Origin: Oceanicaulis sp. HTCC2633
GTDB taxonomy: Bacteria; Pseudomonadota; Alphaproteobacteria; Caulobacterales; Maricaulaceae
Reading direction: 5' to 3'
NCBI RefSeq assembly: GCF_000152745.1
Contig: NZ_CH672428.1
Span: 2,934,725-2,998,724 of the forward strand
Length of the DNA stretch: 64,000 nucleotides
In this document: in pieces, positions 26,947-36,221 of the stretch
How positions within the stretch are numbered: position 1 is the first letter of the stretch
Layout of the letters: each line of letters starts with the position of its first letter
Translations under genes and position numbers: made by a program
Notes under the pieces: generated by a model
The model's input: the letters and a program-made list of their open reading frames with translations, nothing else
The model's database searches: none
What the model was told of the DNA's origin: nothing

Positions 26947-27519
26947 TCAGTCGCGAGTGGATTTGGGCGGCAGGCTCACGCCTTCACGCCGCTCGATCTC
27001 TTTGCGCCAGTTTTCCAGCGTCTCTTCAAGGGTGAGCGCCCGTTCTGACGCAGATGTGACCTTCACGACGCGATTTTTGACAGGCTTGGGTTTTTTCGGC
27101 TCGGGGTTGAGGGGGCCCTGCACGATCTTCAGCTTCTTCGGGGTCTTGCCGGAATAGGCGGCGACACGGGCCAGAATCTGCGCCGATTGCGCCTCCACAA
27201 GGGTGGCCGCGGGCCCCTGGGCCCGGACAACCAGCGCGCCTGCCTGGAATTTCTCCGGCCGGGTAAGCTTGGCCAGCTGAGGCCCGACGATCTCGGCCCA
27301 TTGCGCGTCCAGCTCATGCCGGGTCGGACCTGAGAATTTCTTCGCCAGCGGCTTGATCAGGGCGCTCATCGCGCGATCTACATTAGGCGGCGGCTTGATG
27401 GCCGCGCGTCCGCGATGCTCGCTGATCCAGCTCGACGCATCCGCCTCGTCACGCGGGGTGCGGGTTCCGCGGGCGATCAGATGCCGGTTGGGCGTTGACG
27501 TCAGGGGCGGTCGCTTCAT
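26947..27519 (-). CDS. DciA-like DUF721 family protein
   Basis: A 190-residue protein with a basic N-terminus and the DUF721 core (LIKPLAKKFSGPTRHELDAQWAEIVGPQLAKLTRPEKFQAGALVVRAQGPAATLVEAQSAQ is the region, about residues 55-115). Some DUF721 proteins are DciA, the ancestral loader of the replicative helicase DnaB. The lysine/proline-rich C-terminus is long. The start is uncertain (ATG at 27519 or 27531). It is divergent from mutY, a common alphaproteobacterial arrangement. Confidence 0.82.
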   Translation of the reverse strand: MKRPPLTSTPNRHLIARGTRTPRDEADASSWISEHRGRAAIKPPPNVDRAMSALIKPLAKKFSGPTRHELDAQWAEIVGPQLAKLTRPEKFQAGALVVRAQGPAATLVEAQSAQILARVAAYSGKTPKKLKIVQGPLNPEPKKPKPVKNRVVKVTSASERALTLEETLENWRKEIERREGVSLPPKSTRD

Positions 27520-27557
27520 GGTGCGCACCATCGCGCCGTCACGCCGCTCTGGCAAGC

Positions 27558-28664
27558 ATGGGAGGACAACCCTTGCCATCATCCGCACAGCCCGCTCTGC
27601 CCGCTCCGGACCTGCAGGCGGCGCTTCTGGACTGGTATGACCGCAAAGGGCGCAGCCTGCCCTGGCGCATCCGGCCTGAAGACCGGGCTATGGGCGCCGT
27701 GGCCGATCCCTATGCGATCTGGCTGTCGGAAATCATGTTGCAGCAGACGACTGTGCCGCACGCCACACCCTATTGGGAACGCTTCCTGGAGCGCTGGCCG
27801 ACGGTGGCGCATCTGGCGGACGCGCCGCGAGAGGATGTGCTCGCGGCCTGGGCGGGGCTCGGTTACTACGCGCGAGCTCGCAATCTGCACGCTTGTGCAC
27901 AGAAAGTCGCCCATGAGCTGGCGGGGGCGTTTCCGAGCGATCTTGAGGGGCTTCTGGCTCTGCCGGGTGTTGGCGATTACACCGCCAACGCCATCCGCGC
28001 CGCTGCGTTTGACCTTCCCGCCAGCGTGGTCGACGGCAATGTGGAGCGGGTGATCACCCGCATGGTGCGGCTTGAGACGCCTCTGCCCAAGGCCAAGCCG
28101 CAGATCAAGGCGATCGCAGCGGATCTCGCGTCCACCGAGCGGCCCGGCGATTATGCGCAAGCGATCATGGATCTCGGGGCGACGGTGTGTACGCCCAAGT
28201 CGCCTGACTGTGCGGCCTGTCCATGGTCGGACTGGTGCGCGGCGCGCGCCGAAGGCGATCAGACCCGTTATCCGCTGAAAGAAAAGAAGAAGCCCAAGCC
28301 CGTCCGTCGCGGCGTATGTTTTCATGTGCTGAGGGATGGCGCGATCTGGCTGCGCCGTCGGCCGGAGACGGGGCTTCTGGGCGCGATGATGGAAGTGCCG
28401 GGGACGGATTGGATCGAAGGCGCTTTGCCGGGGAGTGACGTGACGAGCGCAGCGCCCTTTGAGGCGGGCTGGCGAAACGCCGGTCAGGTGCGCCATGTCT
28501 TCACCCATTTCGCGCTGGAGCTTGATGTGTTGTGCGCCGTCGCGCCCGACGGCTGGACGCCGGATGAGGGCGGCTGGACGGCATTGGCCAAGCTGAAGGA
28601 GGCGGGGCTTCCCACCGTGATGATGAAGGCTGCGAAGCTGGGGTTGGAGCGGCGGTTGTTGTAG
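27558..28664 (+). CDS. mutY: A/G-specific adenine glycosylase
   Basis: Removes adenine opposite 8-oxoguanine. Visible are the N-terminal SEIMLQQTTVPHATPYWERFLERWP, the helix-hairpin-helix LPGVGDYTANAI with the catalytic Asp in VDGNVERV, a [4Fe-4S] cluster pattern C-x6-C-x2-C-x5-C (VCTPKSPDCAACPWSDWC) and a C-terminal NUDIX-like domain. The ATG at 27558 is the usual choice, but GGGAGGA within the first codons is ideally placed for a TTG start at 27573, so translation may begin five codons later. Confidence 0.95.
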   Translation: MGGQPLPSSAQPALPAPDLQAALLDWYDRKGRSLPWRIRPEDRAMGAVADPYAIWLSEIMLQQTTVPHATPYWERFLERWPTVAHLADAPREDVLAAWAGLGYYARARNLHACAQKVAHELAGAFPSDLEGLLALPGVGDYTANAIRAAAFDLPASVVDGNVERVITRMVRLETPLPKAKPQIKAIAADLASTERPGDYAQAIMDLGATVCTPKSPDCAACPWSDWCAARAEGDQTRYPLKEKKKPKPVRRGVCFHVLRDGAIWLRRRPETGLLGAMMEVPGTDWIEGALPGSDVTSAAPFEAGWRNAGQVRHVFTHFALELDVLCAVAPDGWTPDEGGWTALAKLKEAGLPTVMMKAAKLGLERRLL

Positions 28665-28674
28665 CGCCAAAAGA

Positions 28675-28753
28675 ATGGGTCCCCGGGTCAAGCCCGAGGA
28701 CCGAAATGAGAGGCGTCAACGTGTCGGCCTTCGGACTTGATCCGGAGACCCAT
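28675..28753. repeat. 79-bp inverted repeat between convergent mutY and ccrM
   Basis: The two 23-base arms (28675-28697 and 28731-28753) are complementary except for three positions; the outer part reads ATGGGTC / GACCCAT. It fills the gap between the two stop codons. This layout is typical of dispersed intergenic hairpin repeats, and it may also serve as a terminator for both genes. Confidence 0.75.
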
Positions 28754-28763
28754 GAAGCAGGCC

Positions 28764-29940
<1,177 letters not shown>

Positions 29941-29941
29941 A

Positions 29942-30550
29942 TTATGTGGTGCTCCAGAGGCCGCGCGCCTGTCTGGCCTGCTGCACCGGCGCATAGCTTA
30001 GCCGATGGATGGGCGCGGCGCCGAGATTTTCGAGCGCGGCCTTGTGACTGGGGCTGGGATAGCCCTTGTGCCCCGCCAAGCCATAGCCGCTAAAGCGGTT
30101 TTCCGCCTCGATCATGATCTGGTCGCGCAAGGTCTTGGCGATGATCGAAGCCGCGCCAATGCAGGCCTCGCGGCCATCCCCGCCCACAATCGCCCGCGCC
30201 GGAGCGCTCAAACCTGCCGGAACACGATTTCCATCGATCAGGATTTCATCGGGGATAACGCCGAGGCCCTCAACCGCGCGGACCATGGCGGCCATGGTGG
30301 CGTGGAGCACGTTCAGCCGGTCGATCTCGACCGGCTCGGCGATGCCCACGCCCACCCGCGCCTCGGCCCGGATGATGGCGGACAGGGCGGCGCGGCGCTT
30401 TTCACTGAGCTTCTTGGAATCATCAAGCTGATCCAGCGCAGAGAAGTTCGCCGGCAGGATCACCGCGGCGCACACCACAGGCCCGGCCAGCGGTCCGCGC
30501 CCGGCTTCGTCAACACCGGCGATGAGGGGGGTGGGGCGCGTTTCAGGCAT
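29942..30550 (-). CDS. rnhB: Ribonuclease HII
   Basis: Removes ribonucleotides from DNA. The 202-residue protein carries the catalytic AGVDEAGRGPLAGPVVCAAVIL (DEAGRG motif), SKKLSEKRR, the Asp in EILIDGN, and ASIIAKTLRDQIM with the final Asp. I used the ATG at 30550 because MPETRPTPLIAGVDEAGRG is the normal family N-terminus; the frame opens further upstream at GTG 30610 without a ribosome-binding site. It is adjacent to ccrM on the same strand. Confidence 0.95.
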   Translation of the reverse strand: MPETRPTPLIAGVDEAGRGPLAGPVVCAAVILPANFSALDQLDDSKKLSEKRRAALSAIIRAEARVGVGIAEPVEIDRLNVLHATMAAMVRAVEGLGVIPDEILIDGNRVPAGLSAPARAIVGGDGREACIGAASIIAKTLRDQIMIEAENRFSGYGLAGHKGYPSPSHKAALENLGAAPIHRLSYAPVQQARQARGLWSTT

Positions 30551-30627
30551 GGGAAGGACTCTGTGCGTCGTCAGCAAAACCTCCTCGTGCCGCGTATCGC
30601 ACCTCCGCACAAGTCTGCAGCCGGGCT

Positions 30628-31086
30628 CTAGTCCGGCGCTGATTCAAACTCGATGAAGAGCACACGCGGTTCGTCATCAATCATGCGGAAGTTCAGGGTC
30701 AGCAGATAGCGTTCGGTCTCGTTGAAGGTCAGCGCCATGACCACGTCATGCTGGATGCCGCTGCCGCCGCCGATGCGCGTATAGGCCGAGGTCTCTGACT
30801 GGACGAAACTCTGAGTGTCGGGCGGGGTGTCCGGAAAGGCGGCGAACAGGGGATCAAGGGCCCCGCCGCTGCTGAACTGGATGCGCGCGAGCGTGTGGGC
30901 ATGCGCCAGAATGGCGTCGCGATCTTCTTCGACCAGATAGGTGACCATGTTTTCCGCGGCGGCGATGACGTCGTCATCCATTGTGCTGCGGATCATGGAA
31001 TCCACGCTGCCGGAGCCGCACGAGCCCAGTGTCATCACGCCCGCCATGAGCGCGACGCCCAGAATGAGTGTTCTGAAAAGTTGCAT
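30628..31086 (-). CDS. Predicted lipoprotein, unknown function
   Basis: A 152-residue protein with the lipoprotein signal MQLFRTLILGVALMAGVMTLGSC (Cys 23). GGGGGAA six bases before the ATG at 31086 supports the start over an upstream frame. The mature domain has an N-terminal helical part (DDDVIAAAENMVTYLVEEDRDAILAHAHTLARIQF) and a beta-rich C-terminal half. I do not recognise a family. Confidence 0.78.
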   Translation of the reverse strand: MQLFRTLILGVALMAGVMTLGSCGSGSVDSMIRSTMDDDVIAAAENMVTYLVEEDRDAILAHAHTLARIQFSSGGALDPLFAAFPDTPPDTQSFVQSETSAYTRIGGGSGIQHDVVMALTFNETERYLLTLNFRMIDDEPRVLFIEFESAPD

Positions 31087-31154
31087 GAGTTCCCCCTTTG
31101 CCGGGGGAAGTCTGCCGGCGGAGCGCACCGTGTCCATGACCTGAACAGGGGGGA

Positions 31155-32264
31155 TCAGAACAGGCTGAGCTGGTCCTCGGTGTCGAGCGGGCGCTCAAAG
31201 AGGTCGCAGCGCAATTTCACACGGTCCTTGTCCAGACCATAGCGGCGCACGCCGGCGCGGAACCGCTTGGAGATCATATCCGCGATGGGGCCCTGGCCGT
31301 GCCCGCGCACGTGAAACTCCGAACTGTAATCCATGCCGCCGCGCGTATCGCGCACCATGTTGATCACCTTGTCCGCTGCATCGGGCCTCACCTTGCGCAG
31401 CCAGTCATGGAAGAGGTCGCGCACCTCGAGCGGCAGGCGCAGCAGCACATAGCCCGCGCTTTGCGCCCCGGCATTGGCCGACGCCTTCAGGAGGTTTTCG
31501 ATCTCGTGATCGGTGAGGCCTGGAATGACCGGCGCGGTCATCACCGTCAGCGGCACGCCGGCCTTTGACAGCGCTTCCATCGCTTCGAGGCGGCGTCTGG
31601 GGGTTGCGGCCCTGGGCTCCATGGCGCGGGCAAGCTTGCGATCCAGCGTGGTGAGGGAGATCGCAGCCTTGACGAGCCCGAGGGCCGCAAGTTCGGACAG
31701 GATGTCGAGATCGCGGGTGATCGCGGCGGATTTGGTGATCAGGCTGACCGGATGCTTGAAGCGCAGGCAGACCTCGAGGATCGAGCGCGTCAAACGCAAT
31801 TGCCGCTCGATCGGTTGATAGGCGTCGGTGTTCGCGCCGATCACAATCGGTTCAACCTGGTAGTACGGCTTGCGAAATTGCTGCTCTAACAGGCGCGCGG
31901 CGCCGGGCTTGAAGAACAGCATGCTTTCAAAGTCGACGCCCGCCGAATAGCCCCAATAGGCGTGGCTGGGCCGCGCATAGCAATAGATGCAGCCATGCTC
32001 ACACCCCCTGTACGGATTGATCGACCGGTTGAACGAGATGTCCGGGCTGTCATTGGTGGCGATGATGGTGCGGCTATTGTCCTTGATCAGCGTGGTGCGG
32101 ATCTGTTTGGGGGCGGCGTCGGTTTCGCCCCAGCCATCGTCAAAGGGCTCGCGCGTGTCGCGCTCGAAGCGCCCCGACGCATTGGAGGTGGCGGCGCGGC
32201 CGCGCGGTTGCAGCGGCTCGGGAAGGGGGCTCATGCCCCGGGCGGGAACAAAGCGTGCGGTCAT
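31155..32264 (-). CDS. PA0069-family radical SAM protein
   Basis: A 369-residue radical SAM protein related to Rv2578c/PA0069 and to the spore photoproduct lyase group. The cluster motif is C-x3-C-x2-C in YRGCEHGCIYCYARPSHAYW. Other family blocks are SFNRSINPY upstream and GVPLTVMTAPVIPGLTDHEIENLL downstream. The substrate is unknown. Either ATG 32264 or 32294 may be the start. It is divergent from a pair of small transferases. Confidence 0.9.
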   Translation of the reverse strand: MTARFVPARGMSPLPEPLQPRGRAATSNASGRFERDTREPFDDGWGETDAAPKQIRTTLIKDNSRTIIATNDSPDISFNRSINPYRGCEHGCIYCYARPSHAYWGYSAGVDFESMLFFKPGAARLLEQQFRKPYYQVEPIVIGANTDAYQPIERQLRLTRSILEVCLRFKHPVSLITKSAAITRDLDILSELAALGLVKAAISLTTLDRKLARAMEPRAATPRRRLEAMEALSKAGVPLTVMTAPVIPGLTDHEIENLLKASANAGAQSAGYVLLRLPLEVRDLFHDWLRKVRPDAADKVINMVRDTRGGMDYSSEFHVRGHGQGPIADMISKRFRAGVRRYGLDKDRVKLRCDLFERPLDTEDQLSLF

Positions 32265-32347
32265 GTCCCGACGGTGACTCAGAGCTTGGAACATATCAAG
32301 AACATTTTTGCATTGACTCCACAGCGCCGCCGGAGTTTCTCACTCCT

Positions 32348-33049
32348 ATGAGCCAGATCATCACTCTCCTGCCCACGCTGAACGCCAACACCCGCCTGGA
32401 GCGCACGCTTCAAAGCCTCGCCGAGGCCGAGCGCGCCGGTCTGTCGGCGGGCTGGGTCGTGGCCGATGGAGGCTCGACCGATGGCACGGCGCAGACCGCA
32501 CGGCGGCTGGGCTGCCATCTGGTGCAGGGGGCGAAAGGGCGCGGCGCGCAGCTCGCTGCGGGCGCAGCCTATGCCCGCTCCCGGATCAGGGCGGAGGACT
32601 GGCTGCTGGTCCTGCACGCCGATACACGGCTGTCGCCGGGCTGGTCGACGGAAGTCGCGGCCTTCATGTCGGCGAACGCCCATCGCGACCGGGCGGGCTA
32701 TTTCCGGTTCACGCTCGATGACATGTCCCATCGCGCACGCCGGCTGGAGCGCGCCGTGGACTGGCGTTGTCGCACCTTCGGTTTGCCCTATGGCGATCAG
32801 GGCCTGCTTATCCGCGCGGATTTCTACGACCGGCTGGGCGGGTTCAAGCCCTGGCCCCTGTTCGAGGATGTCGATCTGGTGCGCCGCATCGGCAAGCACC
32901 GGCTCTGGCCCCTGACGGCGCGAGCGGAGACAAGCGCGGAGAAGTTCCTGGCTGACGGCTATCGTCGCCGGTCGATGAAGAATCTGGTTCTGCTGGCGCG
33001 CTATTTTCTGGGCGCCCGCCCGTCAGACCTCGCCAGGAGTTATCGCTGA
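32348..33049 (+). CDS. Family 2 glycosyltransferase (rSAM/selenodomain-associated transferase 2 type)
   Basis: A 233-residue GT-A fold transferase: LLPTLNANTRLERTLQSL, the nucleotide-binding WVVADGGSTDGTAQTARRLG, the DxD-like HADTRLSPGW, and the acceptor-site YGDQGLLIRADFYDRLGGFKPWPLFEDVDLVRR. The sequence and its coupling to the following DUF2064 gene fit the TIGR04283/TIGR04282 pair. Donor and acceptor are unknown. The start ATG is placed by the family N-terminus; its stop overlaps the next ATG by one base. Confidence 0.88.
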   Translation: MSQIITLLPTLNANTRLERTLQSLAEAERAGLSAGWVVADGGSTDGTAQTARRLGCHLVQGAKGRGAQLAAGAAYARSRIRAEDWLLVLHADTRLSPGWSTEVAAFMSANAHRDRAGYFRFTLDDMSHRARRLERAVDWRCRTFGLPYGDQGLLIRADFYDRLGGFKPWPLFEDVDLVRRIGKHRLWPLTARAETSAEKFLADGYRRRSMKNLVLLARYFLGARPSDLARSYR

Positions 33050-33633
33050 TGTCCCGGCCCCGGCTTGTTGTCTTTGTGAAGGCGCCCGTGATCGGCGGCG
33101 CCAAGACCCGTCTCGCCAGGGGCATCGGCAAGGTGCAGGCCTGGCGGCGGCATCGGGCCATGACGGCGATATTATTGCGCCGCCTGACTGACCCGCGCTG
33201 GGAGACCGTCATCACGCTCAGCCCGGAGCGAGCGCTGCGTCGTCGTTTCCCCGGTGTCTGGCCCGATCATCTGCCGCGCGCCCTGCAGGGCGGCGGTGAT
33301 CTGGGCGCGCGACAGGCGCGCGTGTTCGCGCATCGCGCACCAGTCTGCGTGATCGGATCGGATGCGCCCCAGATCACCCGCGCCGACATTGCGGCGGCGT
33401 TCTCTGGCCTCAAGCGCCATGACGCCGTGATCGGCCCGGCCGAGGATGGTGGCTATTGGCTGCTCGCGCTGAACGGCCCGGCCCCGGAGGGCCTGCTTGA
33501 CGGCATGCGCTGGTCCCATGAGGAGACGCGCAACGATCTCGAACGCCAGCTGAGCCTGCACGGGATGGAGCGCGTCAGGCTGTTGAGACGCTTGCGCGAT
33601 GTGGATGAGGCGTCGGATCTAAAGCGCGGCTAG
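33049..33633 (+). CDS. DUF2064 glycosyltransferase-like protein (TIGR04282 type)
   Basis: A 194-residue nucleotidyl- or glycosyltransferase-like protein: LVVFVKAPVIGGAKTRLARGIG (KTRL motif), CVIGSDAPQITRADIAAAF and GPAEDGGYWLLAL are the DUF2064 hallmarks. It is translationally coupled to the preceding GT2 gene; the two are commonly found together and presumably act on one product. The 3' end overlaps the convergent uracil-DNA glycosylase gene by 15 bases. Confidence 0.9.
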   Translation: MSRPRLVVFVKAPVIGGAKTRLARGIGKVQAWRRHRAMTAILLRRLTDPRWETVITLSPERALRRRFPGVWPDHLPRALQGGGDLGARQARVFAHRAPVCVIGSDAPQITRADIAAAFSGLKRHDAVIGPAEDGGYWLLALNGPAPEGLLDGMRWSHEETRNDLERQLSLHGMERVRLLRRLRDVDEASDLKRG

Positions 33634-34404
33634 CTTCGCCTTCAGGCTCAACAGATCCTGCCAGCTTTTGGCCTTCTCCTGCGGACGACGCAGCAGGAAG
33701 GCGGGGTGGTACATGGGCAGGGCGGGGATCATGGTCCCATCGCTGAGCGTGTAGTCATGCCAGCGCCCGCGCAGCGCCATGATGCCGGCCTTGGAGTGCA
33801 GCAGGCTTTGCGCAGAGATGCCGCCCGCAAAGACGATCACCTTGGGGCGGACCAGCTCGATATGGCGTTCGGCGAAGGGCAAGCAGGCCTCGATCTCCGC
33901 ATCAGTGGGCTTGCGATTGCCCGGCGGGCGCCAGAACACGACATTGGTGATGTAGGCGCTGGTTTCATTGAGCCCGATAGCGGCCAGCATCCGGTCCAGC
34001 AACTGGCCGGCCTGTCCGATGAAGGGCGCGCCCTCGCGATCCTCATCCCGGCCAGGCGCCTCGCCAACCACCATGACATCCGCCTGCGGATTGCCGCGCG
34101 CGTACACGGTCTGGGTGGCGGTCGCCTTGAGCGGGCAGCCGTCAAAGGCGTCGAGCGCCTGTTTGAGTTCGCCCACGGTCTGGGCGGCCTGAGCCATGGC
34201 GCGGCCATTCTGGGTCGGCGCGGCGCCGAATCCCGCCTGACGCGCCTGGGCGCCCGTAGCCCGTGCCTCCATGGAAGGCGGCGGCGCGGGTCGAGCCGAT
34301 TTGGGCGCGGGCAGGGGCGGAAGCGCCTCGACGCCGGACTGCTCCCACCAGCTGATCAGGCTCTTCAGGGCACGGATGTCTTCAGGGTTCAGCGGGGCGG
34401 TCAT
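33619..34404 (-). CDS. Uracil-DNA glycosylase, family 4 type
   Basis: A 261-residue base excision repair enzyme. The family 4 active site is GEAPGRDEDREGAPFIGQAGQLLDRML; NVVFWRPPGNRKPT and the C-terminal MYHPAFLLRRP are also conserved. Candidate cluster Cys are in FDGCPLKATATQT and IEACLPF. About 80 Ala/Pro-rich residues precede the catalytic domain, as in other alphaproteobacterial members. Divergent from the ETF oxidoreductase gene. Confidence 0.92.
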   Translation of the reverse strand: MTAPLNPEDIRALKSLISWWEQSGVEALPPLPAPKSARPAPPPSMEARATGAQARQAGFGAAPTQNGRAMAQAAQTVGELKQALDAFDGCPLKATATQTVYARGNPQADVMVVGEAPGRDEDREGAPFIGQAGQLLDRMLAAIGLNETSAYITNVVFWRPPGNRKPTDAEIEACLPFAERHIELVRPKVIVFAGGISAQSLLHSKAGIMALRGRWHDYTLSDGTMIPALPMYHPAFLLRRPQEKAKSWQDLLSLKAKLAAL

Positions 34405-34534
34405 GACGCGGCGGATATCCGATCTGGTCCGTGTGAGGCTTCACCCTAGCTCATAGCGCAAGGCTGGGTTAATACGAAAGGGAATGCGGCGCCAGCGAAA
34501 GAGCGCTGCAGGGGCTGAGACTGTAGGAGACGAC

Positions 34535-36208
34535 ATGGCCGACGGGTCTATCGAGCGCGAATCCATGGAATATGATGTGGTCATCGCAGGGGCTGGTCCG
34601 GCCGGCCTTGCGGCGGCCATCCGTCTGAAGCAACGCTGCGAGGAAACGGGGCAGGACCTCTCCATCGCCGTTCTTGAAAAGGGCTCCGAAGTCGGCGCGC
34701 ACATCCTCTCGGGCGTCGTATTCGATCCCAAGGCGCTCGATGAATTGCTGCCGGACTGGCGCAACGATCCCAGCCAGCCCTTCGACACCCAGGTCGAGGA
34801 AGACGTCTTCATGGCGCTGGGCGAAGCGGGCTCCGCGACGATCCCCGGCTTCGGCATGCCGCCCTTCATGCACAATCATGGCTGCTATGTCGGCTCGCTG
34901 GCCAATCTGTGCCGCTGGCTGGCTGAAAAGGCCGAGGCCATGGGCGTGGAGATCTATCCCGGCTTCCCCGCCGCCGAGTTCATCGAGGAAGACGGCGTCG
35001 TCAAGGGCGTCATCACCGGGGATATGGGCGTGGCGCGCGATGGCGGTCACAAGGACATGTACCAGCCCGGCATGGAGCTGCGCGGCAAGTATGTCCTGAT
35101 CGGCGAAGGCGCGCGCGGCTCGCTGTCCAAGCAGCTGATCGACAAATACGGGCTGAGCGAGGATCGCGATCCGCAGAAATTCGGCATCGGCATGAAGGAG
35201 CTCTGGCGCGTGAAGCCGGAGAACTTCAAGAAGGGCCGGGTGCAGCACACCATGGGCTGGCCGCTGGACAATTCCACGGGCGGCGGCTCCTTCCTCTATC
35301 ATTTCGGCGACAATCTGGTCGCGGTCGGCTTTGTGGTTCACCTTAACTACAAGAACCCGCACCTCTTCCCGTTCGGCGAATTCCAGCGCTTCAAGACGCA
35401 CCCCGACATCGCGCCGATCTTCGAGGGCGCGGAGCGTCTGTCCTATGGCGCGCGGGCGATCACCGAGGGCGGCTATCAGTCCGTGCCCAAGCTGACCTTC
35501 CCGGGCGGCGCGCTGATCGGCTGTTCGGCCGGCTTCGTGAACGTGCCCCGCATCAAGGGCAGCCATAACGCCATGAAGACCGGCATGATGGCCGCCGAAG
35601 CCGCGTTCGACGCCATCGCCGAGGGCCGTCAGGGCGACGAGCTGACGGCCTATGCCGACGCCTATGACAAGTCCTGGGTCAAGAAAGAGCTCAAGACCGT
35701 TCGCAACGCCAAGCCGCTCTGGACCAGGTTCGGCACGGTGCTGGGCGTCGCGCTGGGCGGTCTCGACATGTGGACCAACTATCTGTTCGGCTTCTCGATC
35801 TTCGGCACGATGAGCCATGGCGGCACCGACGCCGAGGCGCTCAAGCCCGCCGACAAGTGCAAGCAGATCGATTATCCCAAGCCTGATGGCGTTCTGACCT
35901 TTGACCGTCTGTCCTCGGTGTTCATCTCCAACACCAACCATGAGGAGGATCAGCCGATCCACCTCAAGGTTAAGGATCCGGCGCTGCAGAAATCGTCCGA
36001 GTACGATGTCTATGGCGGTCCGTCCGCGCGGTATTGCCCGGCGGCTGTCTATGAATGGGTGACCCCGGATGAAGGCGGCGAGCCCAAGTTCGTGATCAAC
36101 GCGCAGAACTGCGTGCATTGCAAAACCTGCGACATCAAGGATCCGAACCAGAACATCAACTGGACCACGCCTGAAGGCGGCGGCGGTCCCAATTATCCGA
36201 ACATGTAA
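34535..36208 (+). CDS. Electron transfer flavoprotein-ubiquinone oxidoreductase
   Basis: Passes electrons from ETF (fatty acid and amino acid oxidation) to ubiquinone. The 557-residue protein has the FAD dinucleotide fold VVIAGAGPAGLAAAIRLKQ at the N-terminus, the GCSAGFVNVPRIKGSHNAMKTGM block, and a C-terminal [4Fe-4S] domain with CVHCKTCDIKDPNQNINW. The ATG at 34535 has GGAG six bases upstream; an earlier in-frame ATG at 34484 is not supported. The ETF subunits are not in the window. Confidence 0.97.
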   Translation: MADGSIERESMEYDVVIAGAGPAGLAAAIRLKQRCEETGQDLSIAVLEKGSEVGAHILSGVVFDPKALDELLPDWRNDPSQPFDTQVEEDVFMALGEAGSATIPGFGMPPFMHNHGCYVGSLANLCRWLAEKAEAMGVEIYPGFPAAEFIEEDGVVKGVITGDMGVARDGGHKDMYQPGMELRGKYVLIGEGARGSLSKQLIDKYGLSEDRDPQKFGIGMKELWRVKPENFKKGRVQHTMGWPLDNSTGGGSFLYHFGDNLVAVGFVVHLNYKNPHLFPFGEFQRFKTHPDIAPIFEGAERLSYGARAITEGGYQSVPKLTFPGGALIGCSAGFVNVPRIKGSHNAMKTGMMAAEAAFDAIAEGRQGDELTAYADAYDKSWVKKELKTVRNAKPLWTRFGTVLGVALGGLDMWTNYLFGFSIFGTMSHGGTDAEALKPADKCKQIDYPKPDGVLTFDRLSSVFISNTNHEEDQPIHLKVKDPALQKSSEYDVYGGPSARYCPAAVYEWVTPDEGGEPKFVINAQNCVHCKTCDIKDPNQNINWTTPEGGGGPNYPNM

Positions 36209-36221
36209 GGGCGGGGCGAGC

